This document shows, in pieces, positions 38,664 through 52,249 of a stretch of DNA of 64,000 bases (the stretch's first letter is position 1; the number at the start of each line of letters is the position of its first letter). Where the stretch lies: contig JADKJH010000006.1 in assembly GCA_016722505.1 (NCBI GenBank), forward strand, positions 1 through 64,000, in the 5' to 3' direction. Source of the DNA: Holophagaceae bacterium (GTDB lineage Bacteria > Acidobacteriota > Holophagae > Holophagales > Holophagaceae). Position numbers and translations under genes: made by a program. The notes under the pieces were generated by a model. It saw only the letters and a list, made by a program, of their open reading frames with translations. It did no database searches and was not told where the DNA came from.

Positions 38664-40048
38664 GCTTCAGCACTCCTTTCACTTCGCTGGCCGCGATGAC
38701 CGGCAGCAACCGGGTGAAGATCAGGAAGCAGGTGAAGAACAGCCCGAAGCTGCCCAGGAAGATGGCCACCTCGATGAAGGTGGGGCTGTACCCGGCCCAC
38801 GAGGAGGGCAGGTAGTCGCGGTGGAGGCTCGTCACGATGATGACGAAGCGCTCGAACCACATGCCGATGTTCACGAAGATGGACAGGATGAAGATCATCC
38901 AGGGCGTCGTGCGGACTTTCCGGAACCAGAAGAGCTGCGGGATGATCACGTTGCAGCTCACCATGGACCAGTAGGCCCACTTGAACGGGCCGAGGGCGCG
39001 GTTGAGGAAGACGTAGCGCTCGAAGTCGTTGCCGCTGTACCAGGCCATGAAGAATTCCGTTCCGTAGGCCATGCCCACGATCATGCCCGTGGCGATGATC
39101 ACCTTGGTCATGGCTTCCAGATGCCGCAGGGTGATGTATTCCTCGAGGTCCATCACCTTGCGGGCGATGATCATGAGCGTGAGCACCATGGCGAACCCAC
39201 TGAAGACGGCGCCGGCCACGAAGTAGGGCGGAAAGATGGTCGCGTGCCAACCGGGAATCACCGAGGTGGCGAAGTCCATGGACACGATGGTGTGCACCGA
39301 GATCACCAGCGGTGTGCTGAGGCCCGCCAGCAGCATGTAGACCGTCTCATAGCGGCTCCAGGTGTGGTTCGAGCCGTTCCAGCCCAGGGAGAAGATGCTG
39401 AAGATGGCCTTGCGCACTTTCGACTTGGCGCGGTCCCGCATGGTGGCGAGATCGGGCACCATGCCCAGGTACCAGAAGGTGAGCGAGATGATGAAGTAGG
39501 TGCTGATGGCGAAGACGTCCCAGAGCAGCGGGCTCTTGAAATTCACCCAGAGCGGACCGCGGGTGTTTGGATAGGGCGTGGCCCAGAACGCCAGCCAGGG
39601 CCGGCCCATGTGGATGATGGGGAAGGTGCCGGCGCACATGACCGCGAAGATGGTCATGGCTTCCGCCGCGCGGTTGATGCTGGTGCGCCATCTCTGGCGG
39701 AACAGGAAAAGGATGGCCGAGATCAGCGTTCCGGCGTGCCCGATGCCGACCCAGAACACGAAGTTGGTGATGTCGAAAGCCCAGCCCACCGTGCGGTTCA
39801 GGCCCCAGGTGCCGATGCCCCGGGTCACGGTCTGCGTGACGGCCCAGGCTCCGAGCAGGAGCAGCGACAGGGACACGGAAAGCGCCAGCCACCACTTCAG
39901 CGGCGGCATGCGTTCGGTGGTGCTGAAGACTTCTTCGGTGACCTGGGAATAACTCTTGTTGCCTTCGATGAGGGGCAAAACGTGGCCGTAGCCCCGGAGT
40001 TCCTCCGCGGCGATCCCATCCAGGGCAGGCAGCGCGTGCGCTTGGTCT

Positions 40049-40059
<11 letters not shown>
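38650..40059 (-). CDS. actC: Alternative complex III, NrfD-like membrane subunit ActC
   Basis: The 469 residues hold about ten membrane helices of the NrfD/PsrC family: [56 protein letters not shown]. ActC binds quinol and passes electrons to the Fe-S/heme subunits. It overlaps the actB stop by 11 bp. Intact, unlike its neighbours. Confidence 0.92.
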
Positions 40060-42974
<2,915 letters not shown>

Positions 42975-42982
42975 GTTTCTCC

Positions 42983-43567
42983 TCAGTGGTGGCAGGCGCC
43001 GCAGTCGGTGGGGGCCGCGGGAAGTTTGCCGTTCAGTTGCAGCTTCTGGTTCTCGGCGCGGTGGCAGGCCAGGCACTCGCCCATGGTCAGCGCCAGGGCC
43101 TGTTCGACCCGCTCCATGCCCTGGATCTCGCCGTGGCAGCTCTGGCAGGCCACGCCCGCATTGACGTGCCGGCTGTGGGGGAAATCGACATGGGAAGGCA
43201 GGCGATGGATGCGCACCCATTCAATGGGGCGCCCTTCCTTCATCGCCTTCGTCAGCTTGGCGATCTCCGGGCTCGGATCGCTCACGCCGAGTTTGGTGCC
43301 CGCCTTGTTCAGGATCGCCTCATGGCATTTCATGCAGGTGCTTGTCGGTGGGATCCCGGCGTGTCGGCTCTGCTCGGCCCCCGTATGGCAGAAGAGGCAA
43401 TCCATCTTCAGCTCGCCCGCGTGGAGCGCATGCGAGTAGGCGATGGGTTGGACCGGCTTGTAGCCCGAGTTGTCCCCAAGCAATTTCGTGTCCACGCTCA
43501 CGGCAAGGATCATCAGGGAAGCCCCGAAGGCCACAAGGCCCGCCAGAGCCGCAGTGCGCACTCTCAT
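42983..43567 (-). CDS. actA: Alternative complex III, pentaheme cytochrome c ActA
   Basis: Five CxxCH motifs in 194 residues (CLFCH, CMKCH, CQSCH, CLACH, CGACH) behind an N-terminal membrane anchor/signal (MRVRTAALAGLVAFGASLMI). This is the pentaheme subunit that receives electrons from the Fe-S arm. Its ATG overlaps the narI stop (ATGA), so the nar and act genes are translationally coupled. Confidence 0.92.
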   Translation of the reverse strand: MRVRTAALAGLVAFGASLMILAVSVDTKLLGDNSGYKPVQPIAYSHALHAGELKMDCLFCHTGAEQSRHAGIPPTSTCMKCHEAILNKAGTKLGVSDPSPEIAKLTKAMKEGRPIEWVRIHRLPSHVDFPHSRHVNAGVACQSCHGEIQGMERVEQALALTMGECLACHRAENQKLQLNGKLPAAPTDCGACHH

Positions 43568-44239
43568 CTGAGGCCCTTCCGGTTCCAGATCACCACCTGG
43601 GGCTTGCGCCAGTAGTAGAAGATGGGAACCACGAGAAAGTGCACCAGACGCGTGAAGGGGATCAGCAGGATCAACGTGAACCCGCTGAGGATGTGGATCT
43701 TGGGCAGCCAAGGCAGAGGCTGGATGAGTTCGGGCCGGGGGCTCAGCAGCAGCAGGCTCCACAGGTAGGGGAACCGCGTTGGAGGCGTACCAGGAACTGC
43801 CCCAGCGGTAGCGCAGGGCGGTATCGATGCCGGTGGTCACCTGCAAGAGCAGCAGGCAGAGCAGGACCCAATCCATGGTGGTGGTGACGGCTTTCACGCG
43901 GGAACTGCTGCCGCGGCGGACCATCAGGGCCACGACTCCCACGAGCGCCAGCAGGGCCATGATCAGGCCGGAGGTTTCCAGCAGGTACAGCCGGAAGGGC
44001 GCGGAGTTCCAGGCCAGGATCTGCCTGGGAATCAGGAAGGCCACGAGATGCCCGGTGAGCACCCAGAGGATGCCCCAGTGCCAGAGCCCCGAACCCCAGA
44101 AGAGCTGCTTGTTCTCCAGGAACTGGCTGGAGAGGCTCGAATAGCTGAAGGGCTTCCAGGTGAAGCGGAGGATGCTCACCACGACCGCCAGGGCCAGCGC
44201 GATGTAGGGAAATCCGACCCAGAGGAATTTATCAAGCAT
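43564..44239 (-). CDS. narI: Respiratory nitrate reductase gamma subunit (frameshifted)
   Basis: NarI is the diheme cytochrome b that oxidises quinol and anchors NarGH. From MLDKFLWVGFPYIALALAV there are five membrane helices. After SSWYASNAVP (near 43785) the frame breaks; the other frame gives YLWSLLLLSPRPELIQPLPW, then IHILSGFTLILLIPFTRLVH and ends WNRKGLR. One C too many in CCCC explains it. It overlaps narJ upstream and actA downstream. Confidence 0.9.
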
Positions 44240-44780
44240 GGCTCACCTCGGCGGGCATACGATGCGCCGTGAAGATCAGAAACAGAGCCTGGAGAAGATG
44301 CGCGTAGGCTCCGTCTTTCATTGCCGACTGGATCTTTTCCATGGCGGGCAGGATGCAGTCGTCCACCAGGTCGATGGCATCCTGGGTTTCCAGCTTCATC
44401 GTGAGATCCAGCAACGCCGGCAGATAATCCGGCAGGTCGTTGCCCACTTCAATTTCGTTCTCCCGCAGGTGATGGCGCATCATGGCCAGGAACTGGCCGC
44501 GCTTGTAGGATTCGCCGAACAGGTGCCAGCCGATCTCCAGCACGCAGTCGGGATTCAGATCGAAACTGCGGGTGTAGATCTCGGCCATTTCCTCCAGGCT
44601 GGAAGTTCTTGCCACCAGGGCAAAAGCCTCCAGGTATTCCTGGCAGGGATGGGCGGTATTCATCGCTTCATCCGCGAGGGCTGCGGCGAGTTTGGGGGTG
44701 TCCGCATCGGGGTAGCGCAGCAACCTAGCGATGCCGGGGATGAGTTGGGTTGGAACTCGCATTTGGACGAATGGCTGCAT
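44232..44780 (-). CDS. narJ: Nitrate reductase assembly chaperone
   Basis: NarJ inserts molybdenum cofactor into NarG. The 182-residue all-helical TorD/NarJ-type protein shows LLRYPDADTPKLAAAL, IYTRSFDLNPDCVLEIGWHL and LPDYLPALLDLTMKL. It starts at the narH stop and overlaps narI. Confidence 0.92.
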   Translation of the reverse strand: MQPFVQMRVPTQLIPGIARLLRYPDADTPKLAAALADEAMNTAHPCQEYLEAFALVARTSSLEEMAEIYTRSFDLNPDCVLEIGWHLFGESYKRGQFLAMMRHHLRENEIEVGNDLPDYLPALLDLTMKLETQDAIDLVDDCILPAMEKIQSAMKDGAYAHLLQALFLIFTAHRMPAEVSHA

Positions 44781-46276
44781 CAGGCCCCCCTTACCGGCTG
44801 CTCGCGGAAACCGAATCCCGCGGCGCCCTTTTTCTCAAGTGGATTGGTGAGCACTTCCACCGCCTGTTCACGGTGGCTGGGCGGGATCACGAAGCGGTCT
44901 TCGTAGTTGCAGAGGCTCGTCAGGCGGTAGATCGCCTCGGCCTGCTCGGTGGTGCAATCGGCTTCACGCAGGCCATCCAGAGCCACCTGCATGTCCACGT
45001 CCCCCACCGTCACGGCGCGTTTCCAGGTCCGGATCGCCATCATCTTTTTCATGGCGTAGCGCACCGGCGCTTCCTGCCCGGCTCCAAAAAGACTGGCCAG
45101 GTAGCTCATGGGCAAACGAGCTTGGTCCAGCGGCGCGAAGATCTCGTCCGTCGAAGTTGGATTCAAGGCCACGCCGTTCTCTACTGAGTAGGTGACGGGC
45201 CCAAGTGCGGGCACGTAGAAAAGACTTGGGAAGGTGCGGAACTCCGGGTGCGGCGCGAGCGCCAGGCCCCATTCCTTGACGAACTTGTAGACCGGGCTGT
45301 TCTGCGCGGCCTTGATGATCTGCTCGGTCACGCCATTCTTTTTCGCAGCTTCGATCACGGCGGGGTCGAAGGGGTCCGCCAGCATCTCGCGGTGCGCGGT
45401 GACCAGCTCCTCATCGGGCTTCACGCCCGCTTCCTGGATCTTGTCGGCATCGTAGAGCAGCACGCCCATGTAGCGGATGCGGCCCACGCAGGAATGGAAG
45501 CAGGCCGGCGCCTGGCCGGTTTCCACGCGGGGATAGCAGAGCAGGCACTTCTCGGATTTGCCCGTGCTCCAGTTGTAGAAGACTTTCTTGTAGGGGCAGG
45601 CGGAAACACAATAGCGCCAGCCACGACAGACGTTCTGGTTGACCAGGACGATGCCGTCCTCGCCGCGCTTGTAGATGGCGCCGCTGGGGCAGGCCGCCAC
45701 GCAGGCGGGGTTCGCGCAGTGGTTGCAGATGCGCGGCAGGTAGAACATCACCAAAGTCTCGATGCTCAAGAGCTGCAGGCGCTGCTCCTCGGTCATCGCT
45801 TCAAGATTCGGATCGTTGCGGGCGTAGAGCGCCGAACCCCCGAGATCATCGTCCCAGTTGGGTCCGGCTTCGATGTCGATGTACTCGCCGGTGACTTTGC
45901 TGATGGGAATGGCCGTGGGCTGGTCGTCCGTTTCCGGCGCCGTGAACAGATCTTCGTACCGGTAGGTCCACGGCTCGTAGTACTCGTCCATGGTAGGCAG
46001 GTCCGGCTGGTAGAAGATCTTCTGCAGGAACTTGCCCTTGCTGGTGAGGCGGAGTTCGAGCTTGCCGTTCTTGACGATCCAGCCGCCCTTGTATTCATTC
46101 TGGTCTTCCCACTTGGTGGGATAGCCGGTGCCGGGCTTGGTCTCGACGTTGTTCCACCACATGTAGTCGGCGCCCTTGCGGTCGGTCCACACGTTCTTGC
46201 AGGCGATGGAACAGGTGTGGCACCCGATGCACTTGTCCAGGTGGAACACCATGGCGATTTGAGAGCGGATATCCAT
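44780..46276 (-). CDS. narH: Respiratory nitrate reductase beta subunit
   Basis: NarH carries the Fe-S relay from NarI to NarG. The Cys groups are CIGCHTCSIACKNVW, CNHCANPACVAACPSGA, CRGWRYCVSACPYKK (Trp in place of one Cys, the [3Fe-4S] site typical of NarH) and CLLCYPRVETGQAPACFHSC. I start it at the ATG at 46276 (MDIRSQIAMVFHLDKC) with GGAGG upstream. The 27 bases above it run into the poly-G block, so the upstream context is unreliable. Confidence 0.95.
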   Translation of the reverse strand: MDIRSQIAMVFHLDKCIGCHTCSIACKNVWTDRKGADYMWWNNVETKPGTGYPTKWEDQNEYKGGWIVKNGKLELRLTSKGKFLQKIFYQPDLPTMDEYYEPWTYRYEDLFTAPETDDQPTAIPISKVTGEYIDIEAGPNWDDDLGGSALYARNDPNLEAMTEEQRLQLLSIETLVMFYLPRICNHCANPACVAACPSGAIYKRGEDGIVLVNQNVCRGWRYCVSACPYKKVFYNWSTGKSEKCLLCYPRVETGQAPACFHSCVGRIRYMGVLLYDADKIQEAGVKPDEELVTAHREMLADPFDPAVIEAAKKNGVTEQIIKAAQNSPVYKFVKEWGLALAPHPEFRTFPSLFYVPALGPVTYSVENGVALNPTSTDEIFAPLDQARLPMSYLASLFGAGQEAPVRYAMKKMMAIRTWKRAVTVGDVDMQVALDGLREADCTTEQAEAIYRLTSLCNYEDRFVIPPSHREQAVEVLTNPLEKKGAAGFGFREQPVRGA

Positions 46277-46290
46277 CAGGTCCCCCTCCC

Positions 46291-46421
46291 CGGAAAAAAA
46301 CAAACCCCCGGGGGGGACAAAAAAAAGAAAAAAAGAAGGGCAGGGGGGGGGGGGGGGGGGTTGGGCCGGGCCCCCTTCCCCCGGGGGGGGGGGGGGGGGG
46401 GGGGGGGGGCGCGGGGGCGCC
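46291..46421. other. Poly-G/low-complexity block between narG and narH
   Basis: Runs of 18 and 27 G, with A-runs and C-runs, fill this stretch. It carries no gene and has the look of low-quality reads or a bad join, not of genomic DNA. It follows the narG stop by a few bases and ends just before narH, so the true spacing of the two genes is unknown. Confidence 0.85.
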
Positions 46422-46423
46422 CC

Positions 46424-49400
46424 TCACCAGACCAGCTGGCCGAGCTTGCGGACGTAGACCACCGTTTCGCGGTTCACGCCGGTGGGGCCCCAGTAATTGA
46501 AGTGGTAGGTGAACTGTCCGTAGCCGCCGACCATGAGATTGGGCTTGAGCCGGATGCGGGTCAGGCTGTTGTTCATACCTGCGCGTTTCATGCCTCGCAG
46601 CGGGCTTTTAGGCACGCCATAGGTGCGTTCCGTGGCGTGGTACTGGATGCAGGCGCCCTTCGGAATGCGGGCGCTGACGCAGGCGCGGGTCACCACGACG
46701 CCGTTGTCGTTGTGGACCTCGACCCAATCGTTGTCCTTCAGTCCGACGGAGGCAGCGTCCTCTTCGCTGAGCCAAAGGGGATCGCATCCCCGCGACAGCG
46801 TGGTCATGCGCTCCGTGTCGCCATAGGTGGAATGGATATGCCATTTCCCGTGGGGGGTGAGGTAGTTCAGCGCCAGCGTGTTGCCCTCGCGCTTGGAGCA
46901 GCGCAGATCTCCGAGCACCTGGGCGGGCGGCGTGGGTTTGTAGGTGGGCAGATGCTCGCCGAAAGCCAGGTAGCCTTCATGGTCCAGATAGCAGTGCTGG
47001 CGGCCCGTGAGCGTGCGCCAGGGCACCATGCGCTCCACGTTGTAGGTGAACGCCGAATAAGGACGTTTTTCATCCACGAGACCCGACCAGCAAGGGCTGT
47101 TGAGCACGCGGCGGGGCTGGGAGAGCAGATCCTTGAAGGTGTACTTGATGCCCCGGTAGGGCTCGGCGAGATCCTTCAGGGGCAGGCCGGTGCGGCCTTC
47201 CATGTATTGGTAGGCGCGGTAAGCCAGTTCGCCGTTGGTCTCGGGCGCGAGGTGCAGCAGCACGTTGGCCGCGTCCACATCCTCTTTGAGGCTGGGCCGC
47301 TTCTGGCCTTCGATCATCTCCGTGGGATGGGTTTCGAGCATCCGGTCGTAGACATCTTTGATGGGGTACTTCACGCCGTGGGCGCCCAGGCCTTGCTCGC
47401 GGACGTTGGGTCCGAGGGAAATGAACTGGTCATAGATCTTGCTGTAATCGCGGGTGATCACGGTCAGGCCCGGCATGGTCTTGCCCGGAATGGCCTCGCA
47501 TTCGCCTGCCATCCAGTCGCGAATGTGAGGCTGCGCGATTTCGGCTGGCGTGTCGTGGGCCAGGGGGTTCGAGACGATGTCATCGATGGGATTGGGCAGA
47601 TGCTTGGCGGAAAGTTCGCTGACCTTCTTCGCCATCTGCTTGAAGATGTCCCAATCGCTTTTGGATTCCCAGCAGGGCGGGACCGCCGCGGAAAGCGGAT
47701 TGATGAAGCTGTGCATGTCTGTGGAATTGAGATCGGTCTTCTCGTACCAGGTGGCCGTGGGCAGCACGATGTCGCTGTAGAGCGCCGAGGTGTCCATGCG
47801 GAAATTGATGTCCACCACCAGGTCCATCTTCCCCGTGACGGTGGGCCGCCATTCAACATCCTTCAGCGTGCCTTCGGCCACCTCATCGGCGATGGCGTTG
47901 GTGTGGGTGCCCAGGTAGTGCTTCAGGAAGAATTCATGGCCCTTGGCGGAGGTGCCGATGGCATTGCCGCGCCATATGAACCAGATGCGGGGCCAGTTCT
48001 CGGCGGCATCGGGATCCTCGACGGAGAAGCGCAGATCCTTCTTCTTCAGGCGGTCCACGGTGCTGGCGATGATATCCGCAGGGGCAGTGGCGCCGGCCTT
48101 CTTGGCGTCGGCCACGACCTGCATGGGATTCTCGTTGTACTGCGGGAAGTAGGGCAGCCAGCCGCTCCGCACGGCGCGGGTCTGCATGTTCATGCAGTGG
48201 CCTTCCACCAGTTCGCTGCCGTCCGGCACCGTGTTGTATTCCTTGAATTCCTTTTCATAGCGCCACTGATCACTGTTCACGTAGTGCCAGCTTGGCGCGT
48301 TCTGGAGCCGGTTCACGGAGACCCAGTCTTTGGCCAGCGCGATGGCGCTCCAGGAAGCCACCGGCGCCAGTTTCTCCTGGCCGACGTAATGGGCGAGGCC
48401 GCCTCCGTTGGTGCCGATGCAGCCGCAGAACACCAGCGCGTGCTGGGCGGCGCGATAGATCAGGTTGTTGTGGTACCAGTGGTTGACACCGGCACCGATG
48501 ATCACGGTGCACTTGCCCTTGGTCAGCTCAGCGGTGTGGGCCCATTCCCGGGCGAAGCGCAGCACGTTGTCGCGGGAAAGACCGGTGTGTTTTTCCTGCC
48601 AGGCCGGAGTGTAGACCGCGGCTTCATCGTCGTAATCCTTCGGGTAGGCGCCCGGCAGGCCGCGGTTCACACCGAATTGCGCCATGAGCAGGTCGTACAC
48701 GGTCGTGACGATGGCGGTGTTGCCATCGGCGAGCTGAATTCTCTTGACGGGCACGCCCCGGAAGAGCGTCTTGCCATCGGCGAAATCATCGAACTGCACC
48801 AATGCCGTTGGCTCGTTGAGCAAGGTCAGAGCCGGTGCGATGGGGCTGTCGTCCTTGCCATCCTGGAACAGCAGGTTCCATTCGCCCTGTTTTGTGCCCC
48901 AGCGATGGCCCACGGAACCCTTCGGCATCTTGGGCGCGCCGGAGGGTTCGTCCCACATCAGGAACTTCCATTCGCCGTGCTCTTCGTCTTTGTACTTCGC
49001 GAGACGGCCCGCGCGCAGAAGCTGCCCCGGTCGGAAACCACCTTCGATTTCGGTGAGCTCTACCAGGAAAGGACCATCTGTGTACTTCTTCTGGTAGTCC
49101 AGGAAGAAGGGCACCTGTTTCTGGTGATGGAACTCGGTGAGGATGACCTGGTTCACGGCCATCCAGAAGGCGCCGTCCTGGCCCTGATGCACGGGCATCC
49201 ACTCGTCGGCGTACTTCGCCACCTGGTTGAAGTCGGGACTGAAGACCACCATCTTGGTGCCGTTGTGGCGGGACTCGGCGGCGAAGTGGCAATCGGGTGT
49301 GCGGGTCATGTTCAGGTTGCTGCCCATGACCGCGAGGAACTTCGCGTTGTACCAGTCCGCGCTCTCCTGCACGTCGGTCTGCTCGCCCCACATTTCGGGG

Positions 49401-50050
49401 CTGCTGGGCGGCAGGTCACAGTACCAATCGTAGAAGCTGAGGTTGCTGCCGCCGAGCAGCTGGATGAAGCGCGAGCCCGCGGCATAGCTCAGCATGGACA
49501 TGGCGGGGATGGGGCTGAAGCCCGCGATGCGATCGGGCCCGTGGGTCTTGATGGTGTGGATGTTGGCGGCCGCGATGAGTTCGTTCACCTGGTCCCAGGA
49601 GGTGCGGCGGAAGCCGCCCTTGCCGCGGGCCTGCTGGTAGCGGGCGCGTTTGATGGGATCGTTCTGGATGCTGGCCCAGGCCGCGACAGGATCCGAGTCC
49701 TTGCCTTTGGCTTCCTGCCAAAGATCCATGAGCGCGCCGCGCATGTAGGGGAACTTCACGCGGAGCGGGCTGTAGAGGTACCAGGAAAAGCTGATGCCGC
49801 GCTGGCAACCGCGGGGTTCGTAAGGCGGGACGGTCTCGTCCAGGAGCGGGTAGTCGAGCACCTGCATTTCCCAGGTGACGATGCCTTCCTTGACGTAGAT
49901 GTTCCAGCCGCAGCTGCCGGTGCAGTTCACGCCGTGGGTGCTGCGGACCACCTTGTCGTGGGCCCAGCGGTTCCGGTAGAACTCCTCCCAGGAGCGGGTT
50001 TCGGGATCCACGATGTCCGTGATCCAGTGGCTCTGCTTACGCTCGGTCAT
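46424..50050 (-). CDS. narG: Respiratory nitrate reductase alpha subunit
   Basis: NarG reduces nitrate to nitrite at a bis-MGD molybdenum centre on the cytoplasmic side. The 1208 residues begin [16 protein letters not shown], with the FS0 cluster ligands H39, C43, C47 and C82 ([26 protein letters not shown]) and the molybdenum Asp near residue 212 ([18 protein letters not shown]). No cleavable Tat peptide is present, as in membrane-bound NarG. The reading frame is intact. A long antisense open frame across it is only a GC-driven shadow. Confidence 0.97.
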   Translation of the reverse strand: MTERKQSHWITDIVDPETRSWEEFYRNRWAHDKVVRSTHGVNCTGSCGWNIYVKEGIVTWEMQVLDYPLLDETVPPYEPRGCQRGISFSWYLYSPLRVKFPYMRGALMDLWQEAKGKDSDPVAAWASIQNDPIKRARYQQARGKGGFRRTSWDQVNELIAAANIHTIKTHGPDRIAGFSPIPAMSMLSYAAGSRFIQLLGGSNLSFYDWYCDLPPSSPEMWGEQTDVQESADWYNAKFLAVMGSNLNMTRTPDCHFAAESRHNGTKMVVFSPDFNQVAKYADEWMPVHQGQDGAFWMAVNQVILTEFHHQKQVPFFLDYQKKYTDGPFLVELTEIEGGFRPGQLLRAGRLAKYKDEEHGEWKFLMWDEPSGAPKMPKGSVGHRWGTKQGEWNLLFQDGKDDSPIAPALTLLNEPTALVQFDDFADGKTLFRGVPVKRIQLADGNTAIVTTVYDLLMAQFGVNRGLPGAYPKDYDDEAAVYTPAWQEKHTGLSRDNVLRFAREWAHTAELTKGKCTVIIGAGVNHWYHNNLIYRAAQHALVFCGCIGTNGGGLAHYVGQEKLAPVASWSAIALAKDWVSVNRLQNAPSWHYVNSDQWRYEKEFKEYNTVPDGSELVEGHCMNMQTRAVRSGWLPYFPQYNENPMQVVADAKKAGATAPADIIASTVDRLKKKDLRFSVEDPDAAENWPRIWFIWRGNAIGTSAKGHEFFLKHYLGTHTNAIADEVAEGTLKDVEWRPTVTGKMDLVVDINFRMDTSALYSDIVLPTATWYEKTDLNSTDMHSFINPLSAAVPPCWESKSDWDIFKQMAKKVSELSAKHLPNPIDDIVSNPLAHDTPAEIAQPHIRDWMAGECEAIPGKTMPGLTVITRDYSKIYDQFISLGPNVREQGLGAHGVKYPIKDVYDRMLETHPTEMIEGQKRPSLKEDVDAANVLLHLAPETNGELAYRAYQYMEGRTGLPLKDLAEPYRGIKYTFKDLLSQPRRVLNSPCWSGLVDEKRPYSAFTYNVERMVPWRTLTGRQHCYLDHEGYLAFGEHLPTYKPTPPAQVLGDLRCSKREGNTLALNYLTPHGKWHIHSTYGDTERMTTLSRGCDPLWLSEEDAASVGLKDNDWVEVHNDNGVVVTRACVSARIPKGACIQYHATERTYGVPKSPLRGMKRAGMNNSLTRIRLKPNLMVGGYGQFTYHFNYWGPTGVNRETVVYVRKLGQLVW

Positions 50051-50075
50051 GGTGTTCCGTCTCCTCGTCGCTGGA

Positions 50076-50895
50076 TCAGGCTCTTGGCTTTAAGTTTTTT
50101 CTTACGCCCTTCAACCGCTTGCGGCCCAGGTGGCCGCCGAGGACCATTCCGCCAATCAATCCGACGACACCCAGGACGGGAAAGGCCACGTCGCGTTTGG
50201 CCGGAGGCTGGGAGCCCACGCTCTTGAGATAGGCGGCAACCTGGAAGGCTTCCTCGGCGCTGGCGGGAGTCTTGATGAAGACGCCCTGCATGGTCGGGAA
50301 GGATGGATTCTCGATGACACCGGACAATCCCGCTCCGTATTTGGCGGTGGCACCGGTGAGATCCGGCCCCAGCCAACCGCCGCCCCAGCCGCCGACGCCT
50401 TGGGCCCGGTGGCAGGACATGCAGGCGGGAGCGCCAGATTTGAAGCGCAGGTCGCCCGTGAAGTAGAGCCTGCCTCGGCGGATGTCCTCGGGTGTTGCGG
50501 GCCGTGAAATCGCTGCAGTGCCAAGGGTCTTGCCTTGGGCGCTGTAGTCATCGATGAGTTTCAGGAGCGCCTGGGCCTCGGGGGCGGTCACGCCCAGCTC
50601 CGGCATCTTCACGCCATTGTTCTCGCGCAGCAGCGCAGTTGCCGTGGGATCGCCGCCATCAATCATGGCGATGGGTCCGATGATGAATTTCGCGGACCAC
50701 TCATGGGGCCTGCGCTTGCCGAGATCCTTGAGGTCGGGGCCCACTTTCTTGCCGGCGCCGATGGTGTGGCAGCTCATGCAGGTCTTGCGGAACTGCGCCT
50801 CGGCATCCTGTGCCTGGCCGATGGATCCTGCGGCAAGGAGCGCGGGCACCAGCATCAAATCGGGCCAGCGAGCGGGTTTCGAAATGACGGAGCAC
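50076..50895 (-). CDS. Membrane-anchored diheme cytochrome c
   Basis: Two CMSCH heme sites ([20 protein letters not shown] and [14 protein letters not shown]) and a C-terminal membrane segment ([20 protein letters not shown]) define it. It resembles cytochromes that precede narG in some bacteria. The start is uncertain: a GTG at 50895 with AGGGAGG is best placed, but it needs a one-base frame change near 50858 to join the signal [17 protein letters not shown]; without it, an ATG at 50848 would serve. It is the first gene of the nar-act train. Confidence 0.8.
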
Positions 50896-51020
50896 GGGAC
50901 CTCCCTCCGGGCGGCCCTGGGAATTGGGCCGAAAATCAATTTAGGATTCATTGATCTCAAAAGCAATCGAGAAGTATGGGGACGAAGTGCTCTTGAGTTC
51001 AAGGGAGGAGAGTCAGCCAT

Positions 51021-51320
51021 TCATGAATAGAGACCTGGATCACAAAATCCAGTATTCGATTTTGTTGATTTGAATCGACACAATAACATCTAAATAATTA
51101 ATAACAAAAAGATATATAACAATCGTGATTCGGGCAATCAACGCCGGACCAGCGCCCCGCCTCGACCAGTTTGGATCATCGGGCAATGGATGCACTCGAT
51201 TGGGATCTACGGAATTCTACCGGTCGCGGACCTGGAAATCAGATCAAATCACAAAATAAGGATCAGTTAATCCTAAAAATATTCTGCGCCTCATCCAGAC
51301 TGGTATTTGCTGGGCTTCCC
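51021..51320. other. Intergenic region between nar train and ric
   Basis: No gene is seen. It is AT-rich, holds the FNR-type box at 51065, and is the likely promoter region of the nar-act genes. The ric 3' end is at 51321. Confidence 0.6.
51065..51078. promoter_or_regulatory. FNR/Dnr-type box upstream of the nar-act train
   Basis: TTGAT-TTGA-ATCGA matches the FNR consensus TTGAT-N4-ATCAA with one mismatch. It lies ~170 bp before the cytochrome start, which allows activation of the nar-act transcript without oxygen or by nitric oxide. Confidence 0.55.
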
Positions 51321-52035
51321 TCAGACCTGGACCTTCGCGTCCTCCAAAGCCACCGCCTTGGGGAACAGCACATTGTTCTCCAGGTGGATGTGCTCGTGGA
51401 GATCCGCCTCCAGATCCGCGAGCCCCATGAACAGGGACTGGTAGCTTCCACAAGCCTCGGCGGGCAATGCGAAATCCCTTGAGACATCCCGGATGCGGTG
51501 CAGAAGCTCGCCCACCTGGTCGTGCTCGCCGAGCATGGCGCGGATCGGGTTGGCCACGGTGCCAAAGCAGCTGGGGGCTGTTTGTCCTGCATCCAAAGCC
51601 AACATGTACGGGAAGAGCACCTGTTCCTCCTTCATCAGGTGGGGGCCCAAGATCGTCGGACATCTCGATGAAGAAGGTTCGAATGGCGTTCAATTCAGGA
51701 TGATTCTCGCCATGCACCCGGGCCACCTTGTCCATGATGGGTGCCAATCGCGCCAATTCAGTGCGGGTGAATACGTGATGGGTCGCGAGCAGGTGCTCCA
51801 CCAACGCAGTGATGGAAGCTTCGCTCCAATCTGTTGAAAGCTGGGGGCTCAAGGACCGCAATTGCTGGATTTCCTCCAGAACTTTGTCGGATAAGAACCC
51901 GGCGGCGAGGCAGGCCTCGCCTAATTCACGCTGCCCACCGCAACAATAATCCAATCCGTGGGCCTCGAAGACCCGCATGGATGGTGGGAATGCCGCGGCA
52001 ATATGCCCCAAGCGGGTGTGATCAGTGAATTCCAT
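51321..52035 (-). CDS. ric: Iron-sulfur cluster repair protein RIC/ScdA (frameshifted)
   Basis: RIC repairs Fe-S centres damaged by nitric oxide or oxidants. The N-terminal DUF542 part has the conserved Cys pair (GLDYCCGGQ) and the C-terminal part is a hemerythrin-like four-helix diiron domain (HLLATHHVFTRTEL, HGENHPEL, PHLMKEEQVLFPYM, MLGEHDQVGELLHRI, HEHIHLENNVLFPKA). The frame breaks near 51650 within CCCCC; one C fewer joins the two parts. Its neighbourhood to nitrate reductase fits protection from nitrogen oxides. Confidence 0.9.
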
Positions 52036-52104
52036 GAGAACCTCCGGATTGATATTAGGATCAGTAAGTCTGTAATATCTTGAAGGCTTTCTGAATGCTC
52101 TGCC

Positions 52105-52118
52105 TTGACGTAGATCAA
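52105..52118. promoter_or_regulatory. FNR/Dnr-type box upstream of ric
   Basis: TTGAC-GTAG-ATCAA has nine of ten consensus positions, ~70 bp upstream of the ric ATG. It suggests shared anaerobic or NO control with the nar train. Confidence 0.65.
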
Positions 52119-52249
52119 GATCCAGAAGTTGCTTTGCTCATGTTGAAAAAAAGATGACCCTGCGGATTTTGCCGGGGCGGATCGAACACCTTGAGCTCCG
52201 GTCCATACTGTATAACCTGCTGTCCGAGCTAGTTCTCTGAGACCTGATC

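Noticed and set aside
45248..50227. A 1659-codon open frame on the plus strand
   Set aside because: It is antisense to narG and narH, which have full family motifs. High GC leaves the opposite frame open.
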